64,000 nucleotides of DNA from Bog-159 sp963738375 (lineage in GTDB: Bacteria > Acidobacteriota > Terriglobia > Bryobacterales > Bryobacteraceae): assembly GCA_963738375.1 (NCBI GenBank), contig CAVTWL010000010.1, positions 310,001 to 374,000 of the forward strand, in the 5' to 3' direction. The notes under the pieces are model-generated. The model saw nothing but the letters and a program-made list of their open reading frames with translations. It was not told where the DNA came from and ran no database searches. Position 1 is the stretch's first letter; each line of letters begins with the position of its first letter. The position numbers and the translations under genes were made by a program. This document shows, one piece after another, positions 42,677-52,034 of this stretch.

Positions 42677-45046
42677 TTGTCTTCATCTGCACATACCCAA
42701 ATCCCCTGGCCGCACCTGTATCTCGGTGTGGCTTTGACGACCCTCGCGACCCTGCTGCTTGAGCTGTCGCTCACCCGCATCTTCTCGGTGGTCTTTTATT
42801 ATCATTTCGCCTTCCTGGCCATTTCGATTGCTTTGTTCGGTTTGGGCGTTGGCGGCGTTTTTTCGTACGTCGTGGCCGGCTGGAAAACTCCTCTTTTCCG
42901 CAAACTCGGCTTCCTCAGCATGCTCAACGGCCTCCTGGTGATCCTTGCGCTCGCGGTGGTGGTTGGTCAGAAAGAGGAGCCCGGCCCATGGGGCCTCACC
43001 CTCGTTTACTTCACCACTTCCCTGCCTTTCTTCGTCTCCGGAACCATCGTCTCTCTGGCCATTTCCGAAACCGTCGAACGCATCGATCGCGTGTACTTCT
43101 TCGATCTGCTGGGCGCCTCGGCCGGATGCCTCGTGCTCGTCCCGTTCCTGAATTACTTCGGCGGCACCAGCACGGTCATGCTGGTCGCGGTTCTGTTCGC
43201 CGCCGCCGCCGCCATCTGGCACAGCATCGCCGGATCCGTGAAATGGCGGGCCGCGGCCGTAGCGCTGGCGCTGGCCATGTTCTCCTTCGTTTTCTACAAC
43301 GGCTCGCACAATATCATCGCCATCCGCTACGCCAAGGGACAAAAGCTGAAGAAGGAAGAGTTCGTCCAGTGGAATAGCTTCTCGCGCATCGCGGTGCGCG
43401 ACTACTCCATCTTCATCGACGCCGACGCCTCCACCGGCATGGCCAGTTTTGATTTCGAACACCTGACCCCTCACGAACGCCACGAATTGATGGAACAAGG
43501 ACCCGCGCTCCCTTACGCAGTCCGTCCCGGCGCAAAAGCGTTGGTAATCGGGCCCGGCGGGGGATGGGATATTGCGCGCGCCCTGGCTTCCGGCAGTCAC
43601 GACATCACCGGCGTCGAGATCAATCCGATCATCGCCACCAACATCATGCGCGATCGCTACGTCGCGCAAACCCGGGGAATCTATTTGCGGCCCGATGTGC
43701 GCATCTTCGTGGAAGACGGCCGCAGCTTCGTGCGCCGCAGCCAGGAGCGTTATCAGGTGGTCCAGGCCACGCTGGTGGACACCTGGGCTTCCACGGCGGC
43801 CGGCGCCTTCGCGCTTTCCGAAAATAATCTCTATACCACTGACGCGCTGCGTGACTACTTGTTGCACCTCACCGACGACGGCATGGCTGCCTTCACCCGC
43901 TGGGGGCTCGATCCGCCGCGCGAATCGCTGCGCCTGGTTTCGCTCGCCATGGCCGCGTTGAATCAACTCGGCGAACCTGAGCCGTGGCGTCACATCGTCG
44001 TGGGCCGCGATGGATCCACGCGCGGATGGGGCGCGCAGGACACGGTCTTAATCGCGCGCAAACCATTCGGCGACGCAGATCTAGCGCGCGCCCGCGCCGC
44101 TCTTGCGGCAGCCGGGATGACGGCCATTTACCTGCCGGACGAACGCATTCCCGGCCAATTCACCGACCTGCTGCGCAGCTCCGACCCGGCCGCCTACGAG
44201 AAGAATTACCGCTACGACATCTCGCCGGTCGGCGACAATCAGCCGTTCTTTTTCTATACCGTCCAACCGCGCGACATCCTGGCGTTCCTGGCCAGCGCTT
44301 CCCGCACCTCCGCCGATTTCAAAATCAACAAAGCCGTTCCGTTGTTGTACGCTCTGATGGCGATCAGCCTGCTTGCCACCGCCATTATCCTGGCGCTGCC
44401 GCCGGTGGTCCTCGGAGCGCGCTTGCCGCGCCAACGCGGAGTGCTCCGTTTCCTGCTTTACTTCCTCTGCATCGGCGCGGGATACATTCTCATCGAGATG
44501 GCCCTCATTCAAAAATTCGTTCTCTTCCTCGGCCACCCGACCTATGCGCTCACGGTCGTGATCTTCTCGATGCTGGTTTCGAGCGGCCTCGGCAGTTACT
44601 TCAGCCGGCGCGTGCTGGGGCGCAACGATCGCCGCCTGAACCTGGCGCTGATCGCCATCGCGGTCCTGGTCGCGGCTCTGGCTGCCGTTGTCACGCCGTT
44701 GCTCGCAGCTGGAGTGGGCCTCCCCCTCCCGTTGAAATTCCTGATCACCGCCGCCCTCATCGCGCCCGCTGGATTCTTCATGGGCATGCCCTTTCCCACC
44801 GCCCTGAAGCGCCTGGAGGATTGGCACAAGCCATCCGTGCGCTGGGCGTGGTCGCTAAACGCCGCCGCGAGTGTGCTCGGCTCCGTAGGATCCCTGGTGT
44901 GCGCCATCTATCTCGGCCTGGTGCAAACACTGCTCGCCGGGGGATTGCTGTACCTGGTTGCCTTGGCCATCGTCGCGCGCACCAAAACTTCTGAACAAAA
45001 TTCCGGTCTTGATCCTGTTGCAGTTGCACAAGCTCGGCTAAACTGA
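42677..45046 (+). CDS. Membrane-fused spermidine synthase-like protein
   Basis: Inner-membrane protein of 789 residues. Six or more transmembrane helices in the N-terminal ~210 residues are followed by a cytoplasmic spermidine-synthase-like (class I methyltransferase fold) domain with the nucleotide motif VIGPGGGWDIARAL and ITGVEINPI (about residues 288-320) and DGRSF. A second helix block (about 555-780) closes the protein. Such fused proteins are common in soil bacteria, but polyamine synthase activity is often not shown. The first codon is TTG at 42677, close after AGGG and a TAAGAT box, so the start is uncertain by a few codons. Confidence 0.85.
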   Translation: MSSSAHTQIPWPHLYLGVALTTLATLLLELSLTRIFSVVFYYHFAFLAISIALFGLGVGGVFSYVVAGWKTPLFRKLGFLSMLNGLLVILALAVVVGQKEEPGPWGLTLVYFTTSLPFFVSGTIVSLAISETVERIDRVYFFDLLGASAGCLVLVPFLNYFGGTSTVMLVAVLFAAAAAIWHSIAGSVKWRAAAVALALAMFSFVFYNGSHNIIAIRYAKGQKLKKEEFVQWNSFSRIAVRDYSIFIDADASTGMASFDFEHLTPHERHELMEQGPALPYAVRPGAKALVIGPGGGWDIARALASGSHDITGVEINPIIATNIMRDRYVAQTRGIYLRPDVRIFVEDGRSFVRRSQERYQVVQATLVDTWASTAAGAFALSENNLYTTDALRDYLLHLTDDGMAAFTRWGLDPPRESLRLVSLAMAALNQLGEPEPWRHIVVGRDGSTRGWGAQDTVLIARKPFGDADLARARAALAAAGMTAIYLPDERIPGQFTDLLRSSDPAAYEKNYRYDISPVGDNQPFFFYTVQPRDILAFLASASRTSADFKINKAVPLLYALMAISLLATAIILALPPVVLGARLPRQRGVLRFLLYFLCIGAGYILIEMALIQKFVLFLGHPTYALTVVIFSMLVSSGLGSYFSRRVLGRNDRRLNLALIAIAVLVAALAAVVTPLLAAGVGLPLPLKFLITAALIAPAGFFMGMPFPTALKRLEDWHKPSVRWAWSLNAAASVLGSVGSLVCAIYLGLVQTLLAGGLLYLVALAIVARTKTSEQNSGLDPVAVAQARLN

Positions 45047-45065
45047 CAAGAGGGGGGAAGCCGTA

Positions 45066-47168
45066 TTGGCCACCGTGACCACGACCCATCCCGATGCCGT
45101 TCAAAAATGGCAGGGGTTGGAGCCCGATCAGCTCATTCAAGCATTCCGCATCATGCAAACGTCGCGGCGTCTGGATGACCGCGAGGTCGCGCTCAAGCGC
45201 CAGAATCGCATCTTTTTTCAGATCAGCGGGGCCGGGCACGAAGCCGTCGAAGTAGCAGCAGGGATGGCTCTTCGCGCCGGCCACGATTGGATCTTTCCGT
45301 ACTACCGCGATCGCGCGCTCTGCCTGACCCTGGGCGTGTCGCCCCTCGACATGCTCCTGCAATCGGTCGGCGCGGCCGACGATCCGGCATCCGGCGGCCG
45401 CCAGATGCCGTCGCATTGGGGCGATGTCCGCTTCAACATCGTTTCGTCTTCTTCCTGCACCGGAACGCAGTATCTGCAAGCAGTCGGCTGCGCGGAGGCC
45501 AATCGCTTCCTGACGCCGGATAGCGATGCGGTGACGCTGGTTGCCAGCGGCGATGGCGCCACCAGCGAAGGGGAATTCTGGGAAGCCATGAATGCGGCTT
45601 GCCTGAACCGTCTGCCGGTGATCTTCCTGATTGAGGATAACGGCTACGCCATTTCGGTCCCCATCGAATGCCAGACCGCCGGTGCGAGCATCTCGAAGCT
45701 GGTATCCGGCTTCCCCGGGCTGTTCCGCCAGGAGGTGGATGGCTGCGATTTTCTGGCGTCGTACGAGGTCATGAAGAAAGCGGCCGCCTATTGCCGCGCG
45801 GGCCGCGGCCCGGCGCTGGTTCACGCCCACGTCATTCGCCCGTATTCCCATTCGCTCTCCGACGACGAGCGGCTGTACAAAACTCCGGCCGAGCGCCAAT
45901 CCGAAGTAGCGCGCGACCCGCTGACTCTCTTTCCGGCGTTGCTGCTGGAAGAAGGCATCCTCGATCAGAATGCCCTGCGCCGAATCACTCTGGAAGTCGA
46001 CCGTGAAGTGCACGATGCCGGCGAAGCCGCTTTGCGCGCCGAGCCCGCCCCGCGCGGTTCCGCGCTGCGCCATTTATATTCGGAAAAGGTCGACCCCGCT
46101 TCCCAGGAATTCGAAGCCGCGCCGCAGTTCACGGGCGAGCCGAAAACCATGGTGGACCTGCTCAACGCCACCCTGCACGAGGAGATGCGCGCGCAACCCC
46201 AACGTGGTAGCTTTCGGCGAAGACGTCGCCGATTGCAGCCGCGAAGCAAAACCTGGCGGTGGTCAAGGGCAAGGGCGGCGTCTTCAAAGTCACCGCACGG
46301 CTTGCAGACGGAGTTCGGCTGCCAGCGCTGCTTCAATACTCCGCTCGCCGAAGCCGCCATCGTGGGCCGCGCCATCGGCATGGCCGTCCGCGGCCTGAAG
46401 CCGGTCGCCGAAATCCAGTTCTTCGATTACATCTGGCCCGCCATGATGCAGATTCGCGACGAAATGGCCACCATGCGCTGGCGCTCCAACGGCAGCTTCT
46501 CCGCTCCCTTCGTGCTGCGCGTGCCCATCGGCGGCTATCTGAACGGCGGCGCCATTTATCACAGCCAGTGCGGCGAAGTCGAATTCACCCACCTGCCCGG
46601 ACTGCGCGTGGTCATGCCGTCGAACGCCCTGGACGCCTGCGGCCTGCTGCGCACCGCCATCCGCTGCGACGATCCGGTGATGTTCCTCGAACACAAGCGC
46701 CTCTATCGCGAGCCCTACAACCGCTCGCCGCATCCCGGCCCCGATTACACCATCCCGTTCGGCAGCGCCCGCATCGTCAAGCCGGGCCACGATCTGACCA
46801 TCGTCACTTATGGTGCGCTGGTGCAGAAATCGCAGCAGGCCGCCGCGCTAGTGGAGCGCAAGAATCCCGATGTCAGCGTCGAAGTGATCGATCTTCGCTC
46901 CCTTGCGCCCTTCGACTGGAACGCCATTCGCACCTCCGTCGAAAAAACCAATCGCGTGATCATCGCCCACGAGGATTGCCTCTCGTTCGGCTATGCCGCC
47001 GAGATCGCCGCCCGCATCGCCGACGAGCTATTCGATCGCCTGGACGCCCCCGTGCGCCGGGTGGCAGCGCTCGATACCTGGGTCGCCTATCAGCCCCAGG
47101 TGGAGAATGAAATCCTGCCGCAGGTGGAAGATCTGGTGGCCGAGATGGAACGCGTTCTGGCGTACTAA
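45066..47168 (+). CDS. Fused 2-oxoacid dehydrogenase E1 alpha/beta (branched-chain type), with compensated frameshifts
   Basis: TPP-dependent E1 component fusing alpha and beta subunits in 700 residues, as in branched-chain 2-oxoacid dehydrogenases. The alpha half (about 1-340) has YRDRALCLTLG, GDGATSEGEFWEAMN with the TPP-Mg motif and EDNGYAIS. The beta half (from about 365) has PLAEAAIVGRAIGMA, EIQFFDYIWPA and the C-terminal EVIDLRSLAPFD. Residues ~376-410 are out of frame. The expected NVVAFGEDVADCSREA, VVKGKGGVFKVT and HGLQTEFG appear in three successive frames between 46190 and 46300, and three indels cancel out, so the gene looks open. The start is TTG at 45066 after AGAGGGGGGAAG. It converts 2-oxoacids to acyl-CoA with E2/E3 encoded elsewhere. 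Confidence 0.9.
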   Translation: MATVTTTHPDAVQKWQGLEPDQLIQAFRIMQTSRRLDDREVALKRQNRIFFQISGAGHEAVEVAAGMALRAGHDWIFPYYRDRALCLTLGVSPLDMLLQSVGAADDPASGGRQMPSHWGDVRFNIVSSSSCTGTQYLQAVGCAEANRFLTPDSDAVTLVASGDGATSEGEFWEAMNAACLNRLPVIFLIEDNGYAISVPIECQTAGASISKLVSGFPGLFRQEVDGCDFLASYEVMKKAAAYCRAGRGPALVHAHVIRPYSHSLSDDERLYKTPAERQSEVARDPLTLFPALLLEEGILDQNALRRITLEVDREVHDAGEAALRAEPAPRGSALRHLYSEKVDPASQEFEAAPQFTGEPKTMVDLLNATLHEEMRAQPQRGSFRRRRRRLQPRSKTWRWSRARAASSKSPHGLQTEFGCQRCFNTPLAEAAIVGRAIGMAVRGLKPVAEIQFFDYIWPAMMQIRDEMATMRWRSNGSFSAPFVLRVPIGGYLNGGAIYHSQCGEVEFTHLPGLRVVMPSNALDACGLLRTAIRCDDPVMFLEHKRLYREPYNRSPHPGPDYTIPFGSARIVKPGHDLTIVTYGALVQKSQQAAALVERKNPDVSVEVIDLRSLAPFDWNAIRTSVEKTNRVIIAHEDCLSFGYAAEIAARIADELFDRLDAPVRRVAALDTWVAYQPQVENEILPQVEDLVAEMERVLAY

Positions 47169-47179
47169 GACGTCCCGCG

Positions 47180-49630
47180 TCAGGATTGCCGCAGGGTCCG
47201 GATCGGTTCTAATTTCACCGCACGCCGAGCGGGCAAATAACTTGCCAGCATCGCGATCAGCCCAAGCGAAAGCGCCGCGCCGCCAAGCGCTGCCGGATCG
47301 CTGGGCTTGACGCCAACCAAGAGTCCCGCCGCCATCCGCATCACCGGCGCCGAAACAGCGGCGCCGACCGCGATTCCCGCCGCGGTCAAAGCCAGGCCGC
47401 GCCGTAGCACCAGCCCAACCACATCCGAGGGTTTAGCGCCCAGCGCCATGCGAATGCCGAACTCCCGCTCGCGCTGCCGCACCGCGTAAGCTAAAACGCT
47501 GTACATGCCGAGCGCGGCCAGCAGCACCGAAACAATACCCAGCACGCCTAACAAGAAGGCTGCGACTTTTTGCGCGTAAAGCGAGCCCGCAAGTACTGCT
47601 TCAAATTCCACCACCTCGGCGGCTCCCGCGCTGGCGTCGACCGCCGACGCCTCGCGCCGAACCGCGCCAATCGCTGACCGCGGCGATCCTGTGGCACGGA
47701 TGAAGAACGCCATCCAGAACTCACCGCCATGCGCTTGCCGATAAGGCACATAAAGGTGTGGCGTAACCGGCTCCGTCAAGCGTCGATACTTGCTGTCTTG
47801 CGCCATTCCCACAACCGTCCCCGACACGCCATCTACCCGCACCTTTGCGCCGATCGGGCTGCGTCCGGCATAGTAGCGCTGCGCGAACGCCTGGTTGACG
47901 ATTACCACAGGTGCGGAGCCGCGGCCATCGCGCTCGGTGAAATCGCGGCCGGCCAGGAGGGGGATGCGCAGCGTAGCGAAATAGTCCGGTGTCACGGTGG
48001 CGCTTGAGATCCGCATCTGTTCCCCGAGGCCGGGAACATATCCCGGCACGCTAACGGAAGATGATGGACCCGTTCCCAATTCGAGGGGCACGACATTTCC
48101 GAAACTTACGTTGCTGACGCCCGGCAGATCGCGGATGCGATCGCGCAACCGCAAGCAGAATTGCGTGCGCTGTTCCTCGTTCGAACAAAAAGTATCCAAG
48201 TGATATTTCGCAAACAGGACCTGACGCGCATCGAAGCCCGGATGAATCGCCCGCGCATTCCAAAAGCTTCGCGCGAACAGCATAGTTCCAATCAATGCCA
48301 CGAATGCCAAAGCCACTTCCGAAACCACCAGCAGGCCTCGTGTCCGGTTCTGCGCTGTCCCGGGAGTTCCGCTGCGTCCGTCCTCCTTCAAGCCATTGAG
48401 CGAACTGCTCCACACAGCATGCACCGCAGGCGGCAGCCCGGTCAACACGCAGCCGGCGCAGCACAACAGGACCGTAAACCACAGCACGTCGCCGCTCAGC
48501 GTGAAATCCAGATCCAGCGGAAAGGAGGTCGGCGGAAGCAGCCAGGTAAGAGAATGGTCCAGCCAGACCGCCAGCGTAATCCCCGCGGCCGCTCCCAGTG
48601 CCGACAACAACAGGCTTTCCGTGAGGAGTTGCCGCGCCATGCGCCAGCGGCCCGCGCCAAGCGCGATCCGAACGCTCAGTTCCTTGCGCCGCGCCGTAGC
48701 GCGCGCCAGTTGCAGGTTCGCCACGTTCGCGCCCACGATGAGAAATAGAATCGCGCAAACCGCCATCAGGAGGCGGAGGGGCCGCAGCAGCATGGCTTGC
48801 ATCCCGATGTGCCCCTGCCACACCGGCATGAGGCTCGCGCGATAGCCAATGCTGGTTTCAGGAGACAACTTCGCCATCCGCCGCGCGCAGTTGTCCACTT
48901 CGGCATTGGCCCGCTCGAAGGGCACGCCCGGTTTCAGCCGCACCGTGATCCACATTTGCCGCGCACCGCGATTCTCCAGCAACCAGTTGCCTTGGCCGTT
49001 CAGCAGTGGAGACATGGTAATTGGAATCCATATCTCCATGCGCATGCCCGGCATGGTGCCACGGAAATCTCTGGGCGCCACACCGGCGACGGTCAATTCC
49101 CTCCGGTTCACGCGGATGGTCTTCCCGATGGCGCCCGGCTTGCCCTGAAACAGACTCCGCCAAAGCCGGTCGCTGATCACGGCCAGCGGATAAGCCCCCG
49201 GGCTGTCGCCACATTCCGGCCCCAGGAAAGCGCGGCCCATCGCGGGCTTCACGCCCAGCACCGCGAAGTAGTTGCCCGACACATATTCGCCAAATACCCG
49301 GCGCGCGTCGTTCAACGGCCCGACATTGAACGCATTCATCATCGAAGCAGCGATGCCGGAAGCGCTGGTCAAGGTGTCCCGATAGTCGCGGTAGTCTCGA
49401 TAGGAAGTGGTCGAATGCTCGCCGACCGGCGAAACCGTTTCGATGGCTGCCAGCGACTGGCTCGCGGCCACGCCTGGAAACGGCCGCATCAACAACCCGT
49501 CGATCCATTGAAAAACCGTCGTATTGGCTGCTACGCCCAGCGCCAGAGTGAGCACGGCCACCGCCGTGAACCCCGGGCTGTTCCGAAGAACGCGGAATGC
49601 ATAGCGCAAATCCTCATAGAGGCTGCGCAT
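47180..49630 (-). CDS. ADOP-type ABC transporter permease (second copy)
   Basis: Inner-membrane permease of 816 residues, the second ADOP protein in the window, with the same layout: one N-terminal helix (about 18-39), a MacB_PCD periplasmic domain, FtsX helices near 290-400, a second periplasmic domain and C-terminal FtsX helices, ending in ARRAVKLEPIRTLRQS. REFGIRMALGAKPSDV is the ATPase-contact segment. The ATG at 49630 follows GAAGGGAGAAG. No ATPase gene is adjacent, as expected for this orphan class. The cargo is unknown. It is convergent with the E1 gene and divergent from the MGMT-like gene. Confidence 0.9.
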   Translation of the reverse strand: MRSLYEDLRYAFRVLRNSPGFTAVAVLTLALGVAANTTVFQWIDGLLMRPFPGVAASQSLAAIETVSPVGEHSTTSYRDYRDYRDTLTSASGIAASMMNAFNVGPLNDARRVFGEYVSGNYFAVLGVKPAMGRAFLGPECGDSPGAYPLAVISDRLWRSLFQGKPGAIGKTIRVNRRELTVAGVAPRDFRGTMPGMRMEIWIPITMSPLLNGQGNWLLENRGARQMWITVRLKPGVPFERANAEVDNCARRMAKLSPETSIGYRASLMPVWQGHIGMQAMLLRPLRLLMAVCAILFLIVGANVANLQLARATARRKELSVRIALGAGRWRMARQLLTESLLLSALGAAAGITLAVWLDHSLTWLLPPTSFPLDLDFTLSGDVLWFTVLLCCAGCVLTGLPPAVHAVWSSSLNGLKEDGRSGTPGTAQNRTRGLLVVSEVALAFVALIGTMLFARSFWNARAIHPGFDARQVLFAKYHLDTFCSNEEQRTQFCLRLRDRIRDLPGVSNVSFGNVVPLELGTGPSSSVSVPGYVPGLGEQMRISSATVTPDYFATLRIPLLAGRDFTERDGRGSAPVVIVNQAFAQRYYAGRSPIGAKVRVDGVSGTVVGMAQDSKYRRLTEPVTPHLYVPYRQAHGGEFWMAFFIRATGSPRSAIGAVRREASAVDASAGAAEVVEFEAVLAGSLYAQKVAAFLLGVLGIVSVLLAALGMYSVLAYAVRQREREFGIRMALGAKPSDVVGLVLRRGLALTAAGIAVGAAVSAPVMRMAAGLLVGVKPSDPAALGGAALSLGLIAMLASYLPARRAVKLEPIRTLRQS

Positions 49631-49795
49631 AATCTTCTCCCTTCATTATGCAATCCGCAGCCCGTTCCAGTTTGCAGCATTCCATGAGACATGCAACCAA
49701 AGCGCGTCCATTTTCGGGCCCGCATGTCCGATATTGGGATTTTGGCGCCGTTCCCTCCGAGCGGAAAACTTGATACACTCGCAGCGAGCACAATT

Positions 49796-50251
49796 ATGAA
49801 GACCCGAAAAAGTTGGCGGGCGAAGCTGGACAATCCCAACTTGCCCAAGGTGGTCGCCATACCGCCGAAAATGCAAAGGCGCCTGGGCACAGGCACCATG
49901 GTGCTGCCGACCCCGCGCGAGGTGGACGCGCTCATCCGCCGCGTCCGCAAAGGCAGCGTCACAACCGTTTCGCAATTGCGCAGGACCTTGGCGCGGAAAT
50001 ACGCGGCCGATGTTGCCTGCCCCCTGGTAACCGGCATCTTCGTGCGCATCGCCGCGGAAGCAGCCGAAGAAGATGCCGCCGCCGGTAAAACAAGAATCAC
50101 GCCGTACTGGCGCGTGTTGAAAGACGACGGTTCCCTGAACCCCGGATTCCCAGGCGGGGTGGAACGGCAGGAAGAGCGCCTCCGCGACGAAGGTCACCGC
50201 ATCCTTCGCGGCGTTCTAAACCGGCCTCCGCGCGTTATCCCCTACCCATGA
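49796..50251 (+). CDS. MGMT-like (alkyltransferase-family) protein
   Basis: Protein of 151 residues, related to the DNA-binding domain of O6-methylguanine methyltransferases (helices around residues 40-120: REVDALIRRVRKGSVTTVSQLRRTLARKY). Where MGMT has the reactive PCHR, this sequence reads ACPLVTGIF, so it probably does not transfer methyl groups by that cysteine motif. Alkyltransferase-like proteins bind lesions for repair. RITPYWRVLKDDGSLNPGFPGG is a strongly conserved C-terminal block of this group. The ATG at 49796 is preferred to the upstream 49691. It overlaps the MFS gene end by 10 bp. Repair role is likely, given the Ada-AlkA gene 2 kb away. Confidence 0.75.
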   Translation: MKTRKSWRAKLDNPNLPKVVAIPPKMQRRLGTGTMVLPTPREVDALIRRVRKGSVTTVSQLRRTLARKYAADVACPLVTGIFVRIAAEAAEEDAAAGKTRITPYWRVLKDDGSLNPGFPGGVERQEERLRDEGHRILRGVLNRPPRVIPYP

Positions 50252-51707
50252 TGTTCCAGCGCCTGGTGCATGCTCACATCGTCGCCGTCGCGGCTTTTCA
50301 ATTCGCTGAAAATCAGCGTTGACAGAATCGTCAGCGCGCCCAACACCAGAAACGCCTGGTGAATTCCGTGGATCATCTCCGCTGGGCTCATGTGCATCCG
50401 GTCGGGAACGAAAAACGCGGTCACCAGCGATGCCGACGCGACGCCAAAACTGATCGACATCTGCTGCATGGTGCTGGCAATCGTGCTGGCGCTGCTGGTG
50501 TCCTCCGCCGCCACATCGGCGTAAACCAGCGTGTTCATGCTGGTGTATTGCAGCGAGGTGAAGAAGCCGTAGCAGAAGGTCTGGGTGACAATCAGCCACA
50601 CCGGCGTGCCCAGCGCGAATCGTACCGAACAGGATGATTTGCACGCCGAGAATCACGGTGTTCGAAATCAGCACGCCGCGATAACCCACGCGCGCCAGGA
50701 TCTTCGGCATGGATCATCTTCATCAACATGGCGCCCGCCGCCTGCGGCATCAGCATCAATCCGGATTGAATCGGCGAAAATCCCAGGCCCACCTGATAGA
50801 GCAGCGGAAACAAAAACGGAATTCCGCCGATGCCCAGCCGCGTGAAGAAGCTGCCGCTCACCGCCGACCGGAAGGTGCGGACTCGAAACAGGCGCAGCCG
50901 CAGCAGCGGAAACTGCGTTCTTGCCGTGCGCCATCCGTATCCCGCCAGCAAAAGGGCGGAAAGAGCCAGCATCCCCAGGATGGCGCTACCGCTGAGCGTG
51001 TGCTCGCCAAAGACCTCCAGCACGTACGAGAGCAATCCAATTCCCGATCCGAAAAGCAAAAGCCCTGGCCAATCGAGCGGATTCCCGCGCTCCTCGCGAT
51101 AGTCCGGCAGATGCCGGTATACCAGATACAGCCCGACAAGACCTACCGGAATGTTCAGAAAGAAGATGACGCGCCAGTGAAAGTACCCGACAATCAAGCC
51201 GCCCGCGATGGGTCCCAGCATGGGCGCCACTAAACTGGGAATCGCCACGAAGCTCATGGTCCGCACCAGTTCCGATTTAGCGAACGCGCGCACCAGCGTC
51301 AGCCGTCCCACGGGAACCATCATCGCGCCGCCGAAACCCTGCAGAATCCGGCACGCGACCAGCAAGTGAATGCTGCCTGAAACCCCGCACAGGAACGACC
51401 CCAGCGTGAATGTCCCGATGGCGGATGCGAAAACGCGCCGCGTTCCAAACCGGTCGGCCATCCACCCGCTGATCGGGATGAACACCGCCAAGCTCAGCGT
51501 GTAGCTCGCCAGTACCGACTTCATGCTCAACGGCGCCACCTTCAAAGCTGCCGCAATCGCCGGTACGGCCGTGTTCAGAATCGTGGTATCCAACGACTCC
51601 ATGAAGAATGCAACCGCTACCAGCCACGGCAGCAATTTCAAACTGGACGATTCGAGACTGGATGTGCCCGGCATGGCGATTGGCGGCGCGAGATTCAAGG
51701 CTAACAT
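50242..51707 (-). CDS. DHA2-family (EmrB/QacA-type) MFS exporter, frameshifted
   Basis: Multidrug exporter of the 14-helix MFS group, about 485 residues when read through two frameshifts. The first part (from 51707) has motif A/C features DTTILNTAVPAIAAAL, GWMADRFGTRRVF and LQGFGGAMMVPVGR. It leaves frame after MLMKMI near 50711, where the next frame gives MPKILARVGYRG. A second shift near 50615 leads to VWLIVTQTFCYGFF and the ending at 50242. An alternative start is the ATG at 51674. The extruded compounds are unknown. It is a single gene with no adaptor beside it. Insertions rather than decay explain both breaks. Confidence 0.87.
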
Positions 51708-51812
51708 GCGCGCGCGAACGCGTAGGTTTCATAGCCTGCCGCGCAGCCCTGTGGTGCTCCATCCGCCTTGAAAACAAGGTAAGCTGCCCGGTAGCACCAT
51801 GGGGACCAGCCG

Positions 51813-52034
51813 ATGAAGAACACCATCTGGAGAGCCGTCGTAGAAGCAGGCTTCATCATCTTCCTTTTCTATTGCAATCTCTTGATGGGGGAATACGAAC
51901 GTTCGGGAATGGGCCAGAAGATGGGACTGCTGTGGGCAATTCGAGAAGTTTTTACGATGCCCAACTTCGCGATTGCCGCCGTCGCGGCTTTCGTGGGCTA
52001 TTTCGTATTCGAATATCTCAGGCGGAAACTCTGA
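51813..52034 (+). CDS. Small membrane protein (73 aa)
   Basis: Protein of 73 residues with two hydrophobic segments (about 9-24 and 52-69), separated by a charged loop (GEYERSGMGQKMG) and ending in a basic tail (EYLRRKL). A GGGGAC lies 6-7 nt before the ATG. Its stop overlaps the end of the convergent Ada-AlkA gene by 17 bp. I do not recognize the family. Coding support is the clear two-helix pattern and the ribosome binding site. Confidence 0.6.
   Translation: MKNTIWRAVVEAGFIIFLFYCNLLMGEYERSGMGQKMGLLWAIREVFTMPNFAIAAVAAFVGYFVFEYLRRKL

Noticed and set aside
42683..43993. 436-codon frame opposite the spermidine synthase-like gene
   Set aside because: Composition without domains; opposite strand has transmembrane and nucleotide motifs.
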